A stretch of 16,237 nt of DNA from the NCBI GenBank assembly GCA_913050545.1, contig CAJWZY010000014.1:1-16237 (forward strand). The letters run 5' to 3'. The translations under genes and the position numbers were made by a program. How positions within the stretch are numbered: the stretch's first letter is position 1; each line of letters starts with the position of its first letter. The notes under the pieces are model-generated. The model had not been told where the DNA came from and searched no databases. It was given only the letters and a program-made list of their open reading frames with translations. Shown one piece after another: positions 6,668 through 12,907 of the stretch. This DNA is from an uncultured bacterium. GTDB lineage: Bacteria; Planctomycetota; UBA8108.

Positions 6668-8152
6668 TTATTTCTCCATCCTTGGACAGGATACCTTGTC
6701 TTTTACCTTGGCCGGGTAAAACGGCTTCTTCAGGATCTGCGGGTTGTGGCAACCCCAGCAGCTTGTTTCGTTTACCTGGCCGAGACGGTACCGCGCCGGA
6801 TCCTCGGCGTGTTTTGCATCAACCCCATGGCAGTTCTCGCATTGCACTTCCTTGAACTCACCGACCTTGGCCGGCTCAACAAAGCTGAGGCCATAGCCTA
6901 AAGTGTGGCACTCTACGCATTCAGAATTCAGATGGTCTCCGGTCTTGGTGAGACTCGCGTAGGCCTTGCTGTGCTTGGTGGTCTCCCAGAACGCGAGCTG
7001 TTTCTCATGGCATGCGCCACAGGTTCCGGCCCCGAGAAACAGATCCTCAAAGAGTGTTGTCTTGTGCGGGGTCTTGTTGGGAGGCACGAGTCGTCCCCTG
7101 GCGATGTCCTTCATGACCGGGTGATCCATGATCTGTGGTTCGAGGGGGTAGTCATAGATAGCATAGTCCTCTTCCACATTGCCGGTACGGGGGAGGTAGA
7201 TCTCGCAGATTCCCACACGGGAGCCCTGTCCATCGATGCGGATCATTGGAGTTTTACCGTGCCAGGCCACGTATTCTCCTTCTGTAACCCAGACGGGCTT
7301 GTTACCCGAGCGCGAGTAGGGATCCAGGAGAATATCGATGCCGGGGTTCTGCCCGAGAATTTTTTCGTTATCAGCGATATTGAGGTGAGAAATACCGATG
7401 ACCATGTCGCAGCTCTTGCGCAGCCGGGCGACGATGTCACGGGTGGTTTCATAGGGATCGAGGAGGTCATATTTACCGCCCAGGACGCGTTTTTTGTAAT
7501 TGGGGTTGAGGGTGTCGAGGCAGACCCCGTAGATGCCGAATTTCATTCCCTCCAGGGTGACAACCACCGAGGGGGTGAAGACAGGCTTTTTGCTGGTCTT
7601 CTCGACCAGGTTCGCACAAACGACGGGGAACTCGGCCCTGGACAGGAGGCTTTTGAGCTTATCGACCCCGAACTGGAGATCCGATGGACCGATGCCAACG
7701 GCATGGTAGCCGAGGTAGTTGTATGCATTGAGGATGTTGCGGGCGACGTTCAGGCTCTGGCGTTCCTTGCTGATACTCGGTGCTTTCTTGGTCGGAGAGC
7801 CGAAGAAAGCCGCTCCTCCATCGATCACGAGGAAGGGAACGCCGCGCCCTCTCTGCTGCTGGAAAAAGGTCATTCGCCTGGGCAAACTGCCCAGCTTGAT
7901 CTTCTTCTTCGGTCAGCCGCAGGTGGCGGTATAGCCCAGGTTGTTAACCGTGTAGGCCAGCACAACCTCTTCGGGAGCCGCCTTGGCCAGCGGTCCCTGG
8001 GCTTCAGCGGTTATTGCGTCGGCTGAAAGGACCCCGGTGAGGTAAAGCGCGACTCCCGTCCCAAGGACGCAAAGTGCTGATACCAGCCATGCAGGGGTTC
8101 GAAGGATCCGTTTCTTTAACCGGGTGTTAGCGGTTTTGTTGTCTTGGTTCAT
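6668..8152 (-). CDS. UshA-like / tetraheme cytochrome c selenoprotein (UGA-encoded Sec80)
   Basis: This is one 494-residue selenoprotein gene interrupted by an in-frame UGA (7913-7915) at codon 80. Fragments 7913-8152 and 6668-7885 are in the same frame. A hydrophobic N-terminus (about 21-43, then LSADA) exports it. The UshA-like domain begins AYTVNNLGYTATCG-Sec-PKKK and aligns without gaps with the neighbouring paralog: 21 of 52 residues match around the site, and Sec replaces that paralog's C58. Metal ligands are degenerate, as in the paralog (IDGG, GIGPSDL, LLDPYSRSGN). The C-terminal cytochrome c554-like domain has four hemes: CGACH (378), CVECH (412), CENCH (438) and CWGCH (465). A SECIS-like hairpin follows the UGA. 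No other stop, frameshift or lost heme is seen, which argues against a pseudogene. I recall that database names for multiheme or UshA-like '(seleno)proteins' exist (for example ExtKL in Geobacter), so relatives may already be known. The redox substrate is unknown. Confidence 0.9.
7878..7915 (-). promoter_or_regulatory. Putative bacterial SECIS element with its UGA codon
   Basis: In the mRNA, UGA (7915-7913) is followed by 18 nt, then a perfect stem CUGGGC/GCCCAG (7894-7889 with 7883-7878) closing the 5-nt loop AGUUU. G is the second loop base, and the loop lies 24 nt after the UGA. Known bacterial SECIS elements have a small apical loop with a G in its first two positions, about 16-37 nt from the UGA; this one fits all three. 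A further 7-bp lower stem, GAAGAAG with CUUUUUC, can form across an internal loop. It would recruit SelB with Sec-tRNA. Confidence 0.82.
7913..7915 (-). other. Selenocysteine codon (UGA, Sec80)
   Basis: This is the only in-frame stop between the ATG at 8152 and the terminal TAA at 6668-6670, and it is UGA, the only codon that can be recoded as Sec. Residues on both sides align gaplessly with the Cys-containing paralog (CG-C against CG-UGA). Confidence 0.88.
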
Positions 8153-8273
8153 CGTTCAATTCCATTCCGGCTCGGTGCCGGGAGTTTGAGTTGCCAGTTT
8201 CCAGGAGTCTGCGCCGGGTGCGTGGTCTCCGCTTCCCGAAAGTAACCACAGGTTGCCCGCCGGACCTCTGCTG

Positions 8274-8313
8274 CTGTCAAACACAGGGCTCCCGGTTATC
8301 GCAATCGGGAGCC
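8274..8313 (-). other. Stem-loops at the anti-sigma / selenocytochrome boundary
   Basis: On the minus strand GGCTCCCG (8313-8306) and CGGGAGCC (8294-8287) form a perfect 8-bp stem with an 11-nt loop, inside the last codons of the anti-sigma gene. A small CTGT/ACAG stem (8286-8283 with 8277-8274) follows and includes part of the stop codon. No U-run follows on this strand, so an intrinsic terminator is unlikely. It could uncouple expression of the cytochrome genes from the sigma/anti-sigma genes, by processing or pausing. The next 121 nt before the cytochrome ATG hold no gene. Confidence 0.35.
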
Positions 8314-9236
8314 TCCTTTGTTTCTTTATCAGGGTCACTACAGGGCGCCGTGGGTTTTGATTCGAGAAGAAGGAGGCAGCCGTAGGCGACGTCTCCACCA
8401 TCCACTTTTCCATCATCGTTGAGGTCATCAAGACAGGGGTCATCGAGGCTGTGGGGCTTTGCCACCGGCGTTGTAACCTTCTCATATCTGCGGGCAAAGA
8501 GACCGAACAGCTGGCCCATATCCAGTTGGTTAAAGCCTGCCGATAAGGTTTTTATCGGCTTGATAGCAGGCGAAACTTCAGGTGAGAAGGAGACGAACTC
8601 TGTATTCGAATCTTTTTCGGAACCAGCCAGGGATGAAGGATCCGGTAATACAGGGGCGGGGTCATCGATGGGATCACAGATGATATATCCCTCGGGTGAA
8701 TCGGGGGAGCAGAAGGGGGGGGGCTCCGCGTGGTTGCCCCGCGGGTTGTTGTCGGAGACGAGGGAGACCAGGGTAGAGCCTGTCGGGACTGGATTCTCCC
8801 CGGCTGCTGAAGATGCCCCGCCGGTTCTGGTCATTATTTTCAGGGCAAGCTCGCCCTCCGGGCTCCGTATTTCCCGGTGGTTGAAAAAACCGGCGGCCAG
8901 CAGCGCGAGCAGGATTCCTGCCGCCGCCAGGCCCGTCCAGCCTGGCGCCCTGCGAAGCCTGGCAGCCAGGGACGTTCCCGGGCGGGCTTCCTCACGGATC
9001 CTGCCGCAGATCTTTGCGCCGAAATCTGTCCCCAGGGAGGGAGAGTGGATCGCGTTCTCCAGGATCCAGAGTTGTTCAGCGGACAGCTCCGCCTCCAGCA
9101 GTCGGCAGCTCTCGCAGGTTCCGAGGTGTCTCTCAAGCTGGACCGACCGGAGCGCGTCAAGCTCGTCCTCTACGAAGAGGGAGAGATACGTTTCAGCTTC
9201 GCCACAGGTAATGTTCTGGTTGTCTGCTTGCATCAT
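8277..9236 (-). CDS. Transmembrane anti-sigma factor with a periplasmic dockerin-like EF-hand
   Basis: This encodes a 319-residue single-pass membrane protein. The cytoplasmic N-terminus is a zinc-binding anti-sigma domain with H37-x3-C41-x2-C44 (ERHLGTCESCR) and the usual opening with a Cys (C11). A membrane helix spans about 101-118. The periplasmic part is Pro/Ser/Asp-rich and probably disordered. It ends in a single EF-hand calcium loop DLNDDGKVDGGD (271-282), flanked by Cys residues (268, 299, 312), as in dockerin-type modules. It starts 12 nt after the sigma factor stop, so it almost surely binds and holds that sigma factor at the membrane. The first of two adjacent ATGs (9236, 9233) is used. 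The fusion of an anti-sigma factor to a dockerin-like end is unusual; calcium or a partner protein could be its signal, which is inference. Confidence 0.87.
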   Translation of the reverse strand: MMQADNQNITCGEAETYLSLFVEDELDALRSVQLERHLGTCESCRLLEAELSAEQLWILENAIHSPSLGTDFGAKICGRIREEARPGTSLAARLRRAPGWTGLAAAGILLALLAAGFFNHREIRSPEGELALKIMTRTGGASSAAGENPVPTGSTLVSLVSDNNPRGNHAEPPPFCSPDSPEGYIICDPIDDPAPVLPDPSSLAGSEKDSNTEFVSFSPEVSPAIKPIKTLSAGFNQLDMGQLFGLFARRYEKVTTPVAKPHSLDDPCLDDLNDDGKVDGGDVAYGCLLLLESKPTAPCSDPDKETKEAPDCDNREPCV

Positions 9237-9248
9237 TCTCAGCGTCTC

Positions 9249-9887
9249 TTATGAAGCCCCTTCATCGCCCACTCTCCTGTCACGCTGGCTCCAGCGCTCG
9301 CGGATGAGCTTTTTCCCTTTGCGGATCAGGTAGTCAATTCTGTGCGGCTTGATGTCCAGCTTGTCGCTGATCTCATCGTAGCTCATGCCCTCGAGATATT
9401 TCAATTTGAGGACGTTCTTCACATCGCCGGGCAGCTTGTGGAGGAACTCGGCAATCTCAGGTTCTTCGCCGGCAAATCGTGTTCCCGGCTGGCCGCTTTT
9501 CAGCCGCTCCATGCGTTGTTGCTGGCTGAGTTGCCGTGAGATCTCCTTGAACTTGACGATCTTGGTTCTTTCCCGCTGGAACCATTTGTGGCAGCGGTTG
9601 TAGGCGATCCCAAAGAGCCAGCTCCTGAACTTGTTGATGTCCTTCAGTGTCGGGAGCGCTTTGAAGGCGGCGAGGAAAATATCCTGGGCCAGGTCTTCCG
9701 CATCGAAGTAATTGCGGCTCTTGTAGTAGGCAATGTTGTAGACGGCCTGCTGGTAGCGCTCGATAAGCACCTCAAAGCTGCCGAGATCACCCTTGAGTGA
9801 TTTTTTGACCAACTCTGAGTCAGCATACTCGCTGGGATCTGCAATTTCGCTCCCGGCTGGGTTGTCTGGATCTGGCTTTTTGCGCAT
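9249..9887 (-). CDS. ECF-type RNA polymerase sigma factor
   Basis: This encodes a 212-residue group 4 (ECF, RpoE-like) sigma-70 factor that directs RNA polymerase to a specific regulon. Region 2 runs from about 26 to 100, with SFEVLIERYQQAVYNIAYY, the -10-recognising DAEDLAQDIFLAAFKAL and FRSWLFGIAYNRCHKWFQR. Region 4 (about 145-200) has the helix-turn-helix VLKLKYLEGMSYDEISDKLD. The short lysine-rich N-terminal extension is not conserved in type. The ATG at 9887 follows AGG closely. It heads a minus-strand cluster: the anti-sigma gene follows directly, then the two cytochromes, so the cytochromes are plausible targets and co-transcribed genes. Autoregulation is usual for such pairs, but no cognate promoter was identified here. 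Confidence 0.93.
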   Translation of the reverse strand: MRKKPDPDNPAGSEIADPSEYADSELVKKSLKGDLGSFEVLIERYQQAVYNIAYYKSRNYFDAEDLAQDIFLAAFKALPTLKDINKFRSWLFGIAYNRCHKWFQRERTKIVKFKEISRQLSQQQRMERLKSGQPGTRFAGEEPEIAEFLHKLPGDVKNVLKLKYLEGMSYDEISDKLDIKPHRIDYLIRKGKKLIRERWSQRDRRVGDEGAS

Positions 9888-10120
9888 GGACCTATTTTAC
9901 AGCTAACACCAGGCCTCAGAAGGCCTCTTTTTTCCGCAAGTCCTTTAAAAACAGTTATTTATCGAGAAGAGATGAAAACACAAAAGGACCCTGCTATTGA
10001 AGTACCCCGAGAGGCTTCCGGGTCGGAATAAATCTGCGCAAGATCTTCATTTAATATCGCGGTAATGTCTTCCCCGGCTTCGCTTGATACACCCTATCTG
10101 TTGTCGTAAGCTCAATCCCC
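9888..10120. promoter_or_regulatory. Divergent intergenic region between sigma factor and ltaE
   Basis: These 233 nt are AT-rich compared with the genes on either side, and must hold the promoters for the sigma operon (-) and the threonine aldolase (+). They contain a terminator-like hairpin at 9911-9933 near the sigma gene, and A/T-rich tracts around 9950-9990 and 10040-10060 that could supply -10 elements. No confident -35/-10 pair was found. No Shine-Dalgarno is evident before the ltaE ATG. Confidence 0.4.
9911..9933 (+). terminator. Terminator-like hairpin upstream of the sigma gene
   Basis: AGGCCT-CAGA-AGGCCT is a 6-bp stem with a 4-nt loop followed by CTTTTTT on the plus strand. As a terminator it would stop plus-strand transcription running antisense to the sigma gene. 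In the minus-strand sigma transcript the same stem would form in the 5' leader, 24-39 nt before the start codon, preceded by an A-run. Confidence 0.35.
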
Positions 10121-11182
10121 ATGGACAGTAATACAGAAATCACAGATTTGCGCAGTGATACCGTAACCCGCCCCGACGCACCTATGCTGGAGGCGATGTG
10201 CAGTGCTCCACTCGGAGATGACGTTTTCGGAGATGATCCGACTGTGATCGAGCTGGAGGCGCTGGCGGCGGAACTCTTTGGCAAAGAGGCTGCAGTTTTC
10301 GTTCCTTCTGGAACGATGGGTAATTCCATCGCAGTGGGAGTCCACTGCGACCCGGGTGATGAGGTTATCTTCGAGGCTCTCTGTCATACCTACAATTTTG
10401 AATGTGGCGGTGCCGCTCGCTTGTGGGGAGTCCAGGCCGTGTCGATAGCGGGGGACAGGGGGCAGATTCCTCTCGAGAAGATTTCCGCCTCGATCAGGGC
10501 CGATGATGTTCATATGCCACGGACAAGGCTCGTTATTCTCGAGCAGACCAGCAACATCGCCGGCGGGTGTATTCTTCCTTTTGATTACATCGAGTCTGTA
10601 TCTTCGCTGTGCCAGGAGAAGGGTTTGGCCTTCCACATCGATGGGGCGCGTATCTTCAACGCAAGCGCCGGCTCCGGCATCGAGGTCGCTCGCTACGCTG
10701 CCTGCGCCGATACAGTCATGTTCTGCCTGTCCAAGGGTTTGGGAACCCCTGCCGGATCTGTCCTCGTCGGTTCAGCTGAGACTGTTGCCGAGGCGAGGCG
10801 ATTGCGTAAGCTCCTTGGCGGAGGTCTTCGCCAGGCAGGGGTTCTTGCCGCGTGCGGGATCTACGCACTGAATCATAATGTCGAGCGCCTCGGAGATGAC
10901 CATCGCCGCGCTGCTGAGCTGGCGGCGAGACTCGAGGAGCTGGATATCGAAGAATTGCAGGTCTCTTCACCGGATACCAATATGGTATTCCTGACATGGG
11001 AGGGCGAAGATTCCGGCCGTTATGCTGATTTTTCACAGGCTCTTCGCGCTGACGGGCTCATGGTCGTTGCCATTCCCAACCGGGGTATCCGCATTGTTTT
11101 TCATAAGGATGTGAGCGAGGAGTCTGCGCAGCAGGCGGGGGAGATTCTCACCCGCCATCTCAGGGGGCTCTTTCTTGAGTAA
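10121..11182 (+). CDS. ltaE: Low-specificity L-threonine aldolase
   Basis: This encodes a 353-residue cytosolic PLP enzyme (fold type I) that cleaves L-threonine and L-allo-threonine to glycine and acetaldehyde. The family opening is clear: DLRSDTVTRP, then DDVFGDDPTV and FVPSGTMGNSIA. The PLP-contact Asp and Arg are in HIDGARIFNA (D174, R177). The Schiff-base lysine is in FCLSKGLGTPAGS (K205). The length is typical (about 335-355). The ATG at 10121 is the only reasonable start, because an in-frame stop lies just upstream, although no clear ribosome binding site is present. The product glycine is also the substrate of the ThiO-like enzyme in this window, but they are far apart and not in one operon. 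The RNHCP gene overlaps its 3' end. Confidence 0.94.
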   Translation: MDSNTEITDLRSDTVTRPDAPMLEAMCSAPLGDDVFGDDPTVIELEALAAELFGKEAAVFVPSGTMGNSIAVGVHCDPGDEVIFEALCHTYNFECGGAARLWGVQAVSIAGDRGQIPLEKISASIRADDVHMPRTRLVILEQTSNIAGGCILPFDYIESVSSLCQEKGLAFHIDGARIFNASAGSGIEVARYAACADTVMFCLSKGLGTPAGSVLVGSAETVAEARRLRKLLGGGLRQAGVLAACGIYALNHNVERLGDDHRRAAELAARLEELDIEELQVSSPDTNMVFLTWEGEDSGRYADFSQALRADGLMVVAIPNRGIRIVFHKDVSEESAQQAGEILTRHLRGLFLE

Positions 11183-11531
11183 CCCGCCGGGCAACGGTGA
11201 ACGCCGTAATTTTCATGGTTCAGGAAATGACGCCTTCCTGTGCGGGCATTGTGGAGAGGAGGTCCTGCCCCTGGAGCAGGGCAGCTACCGCAACCACTGC
11301 CCGTCCTGTCTCTGGTCGAGGCATGTGGACGTTGTGCCGGGTGATCGTGGGTCTCCCTGCAAGGGACTCATGGAGCCCATCAGGTTGATTGGATCGAGTT
11401 CAGCCGGCTGGAAGGTACTTCAGCGCTGCACCGAATGCGGATTTGAACGGGCCAACCGGGTGGTGCTGGATGATCCTGTCCAGCCGGACAGCTGGGATGT
11501 CCTGGTGAAGCTGGGAGCTGAAAGCGGCTGA
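11175..11531 (+). CDS. RNHCP domain zinc-ribbon protein
   Basis: This encodes a 118-residue small cytosolic protein named for the motif it carries, R39-N40-H41-C42-P43, within YRNHCPSCLWSRHVD. Further Cys pairs C23-x2-C26, C42-x2-C45 and C85-x2-C88 (RCTECGFERANRV), plus C62, point to one or two zinc ribbons. The function of the family is not established; nucleic-acid or ribosome-related binding is only a guess. The TTG start at 11175 overlaps the ltaE stop by 8 nt and has AGGGGG 8 nt upstream, so the two genes are translationally coupled. The stop is 48 nt from the convergent amidase gene. Confidence 0.87.
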   Translation: MSNPPGNGERRNFHGSGNDAFLCGHCGEEVLPLEQGSYRNHCPSCLWSRHVDVVPGDRGSPCKGLMEPIRLIGSSSAGWKVLQRCTECGFERANRVVLDDPVQPDSWDVLVKLGAESG

Positions 11532-11579
11532 GGTCTTTCGCCCGTTGGTGAATAAGGGGCGCCAGCAGCCTTGAGCGGT

Positions 11580-12788
11580 CTATTTGCCCCTCTGGGGCAC
11601 CTGGTTCGAGGTCAACTGGATGCTGCTACGGTCGCGTTTCAGCTCGGCTCGCAGGACCTTTGCATAGGCATTGATGCCCGGTCCGGGACAGGTGGTGTGT
11701 CCAGGGAGGATTTGCGAATGGGTGTAGAGGTGGTCCTGCGAGATGGAGAAGATTCGGCCGAGCTTGAGTACCAGGAGTTTCAGGCTGTCACGCTGGCGCC
11801 GGGTCAGAGATTGCTTTCGCGGGCTGTAGTTGCCCAGGAGAACGATCCCGACATTACCCTTGTTGGCATCGCCCTTGGCATGGGCGCCCTGGTAGGAAAC
11901 GGGTCGTCCCTGCCAGACCCTTCCTTCACGGTCTACGATGTAGTGGTAGCCTATGTCAGCCCATCCCTTGTTACCCTGGTGGTAACGCTGGATGCGAAGG
12001 ATCTCCCGGCCGTTTGCCCACCTCGAAGAGGCATAGACGCCACCGGGCTCTCCTGAGTGGTGGAGAGTCATCCTGAAGATCTTGCTCATCTTCACCGCCC
12101 TGCTCTTGACGAGTGACTTGGCTTTCCAGTATGTGCGCGGGATTACCTGCAGGGTGGGGAGGGGCTTGGCGTATGTCGCCGAGGGCCGACTCGGCAGCTT
12201 TCCCAGCCTGGAGATGATGGGTTCCGCTCTGGGATTTTCTTCCATTGCCCGGGGGCGGGGTGCTGTGAGGATGGCCTTGATCCGGGGGGAATCCGGCGCC
12301 GTTAGTTTCCGGGCTATGGCTTCGGCTTCACTGGTGTTTTTCTGCATTCTCAGGCAGACAACGAGATATGCCAGGCTTTCCTGGGCCTCTTCGCCCTTCA
12401 GCCCTGTCCGGCTTTTTTCGAGGTAGCGTTGTGCAAGAGAAAGCTTGAGCTGGCTCAGGTGGGCCCTTCCCAGGATGAAGTCTACCTGGGCTCGCAGCTG
12501 GGAATTCGAGGTCCCCTTATGGGCTTCATGAGCACAGCGGATGGCGCTGGTGGTAAGTCCTTCGTTGCTGTAAGCAATCGCCGCAGCAAGGAATTTGCGA
12601 GTCTTGTTGAGTGAAGGTCTGCACCGCCTGGCGAGGCCTTCAAGTGTGGAGCCGGCAATTGCGCTTTGCGCCTGTGTGCCCCGGGCAGGTCTGCGCGAAG
12701 TGGATGGGCCTGAACAACCCGCCGCGGTCAATACCACGAGGGCGGCGATAGCAGGCAGGGATTTACTGCAATAGGCGCGTAACTGCAT
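11580..12788 (-). CDS. PGRP/AmpD-type N-acetylmuramoyl-L-alanine amidase lipoprotein
   Basis: This encodes a 402-residue exported lipoprotein (AAGC lipobox, lipidated C25) that should cut the amide bond between MurNAc and L-Ala in peptidoglycan. Residues about 60-170 form helical repeat-like sequence (IAYSNEGLTTSAIRCAHEA, LSQLKLSLAQRYLEKS) resembling TPR. The amidase_2/PGRP domain spans about 235-385. Zinc ligands are H243 (TLHHSGE), H357 (YTHSQ) and C367 (TTCPGPG). GYHYIVDREGRVWQGRP supplies the usual catalytic-site Tyr and strand. The H357-to-C367 spacing of 10 resembles AmpD more than T7 lysozyme. The ATG at 12788 follows AAGAGAG. It is the last gene of the HEAT-kelch-amidase cluster, 119 nt after the kelch gene, pointing to envelope assembly or turnover. 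Confidence 0.9.
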   Translation of the reverse strand: MQLRAYCSKSLPAIAALVVLTAAGCSGPSTSRRPARGTQAQSAIAGSTLEGLARRCRPSLNKTRKFLAAAIAYSNEGLTTSAIRCAHEAHKGTSNSQLRAQVDFILGRAHLSQLKLSLAQRYLEKSRTGLKGEEAQESLAYLVVCLRMQKNTSEAEAIARKLTAPDSPRIKAILTAPRPRAMEENPRAEPIISRLGKLPSRPSATYAKPLPTLQVIPRTYWKAKSLVKSRAVKMSKIFRMTLHHSGEPGGVYASSRWANGREILRIQRYHQGNKGWADIGYHYIVDREGRVWQGRPVSYQGAHAKGDANKGNVGIVLLGNYSPRKQSLTRRQRDSLKLLVLKLGRIFSISQDHLYTHSQILPGHTTCPGPGINAYAKVLRAELKRDRSSIQLTSNQVPQRGK

Positions 12789-12907
12789 GTTCTCTCTTCA
12801 CTTCAACCAGCTGGACGGCAGTAGAACACTGCCGCAAAGGTCTTCGGAATACTAACACGGCATGCTTACGGGTGAAAGAGCCAAGAAAACAGCGCTCGGG
12901 CGCCGTT

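Noticed and set aside
6668..7885. Separate 405-residue cytochrome gene starting at TTG 7885
   Set aside because: This start lies inside the putative SECIS hairpin, has no signal peptide although the protein needs export for heme attachment, and cuts off the N-terminal strand that aligns with the paralog. It is the downstream part of the UGA-containing gene.
6905..8026. 373-residue plus-strand frame opposite the selenocytochrome
   Set aside because: It is antisense to CXXCH-bearing coding sequence and has no motif or signal of its own.
7913..8152. Separate 79-residue small exported protein
   Set aside because: It is the signal peptide and first strand of the same selenoprotein gene, ending at the recoded UGA.
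6668..8152. Pseudogene with a nonsense mutation
   Set aside because: It has a single UGA exactly at a Cys position, no other lesion, all heme sites intact and a SECIS-like hairpin. Decay would not be expected to produce this combination.
8156..8497. 113-residue minus-strand frame overlapping the end of the anti-sigma gene
   Set aside because: The tail looks mildly protein-like, but the frame is a shadow of the dockerin-like region, with Met/Thr-rich low-quality sequence. The anti-sigma frame gives the canonical EF-hand and a natural end.
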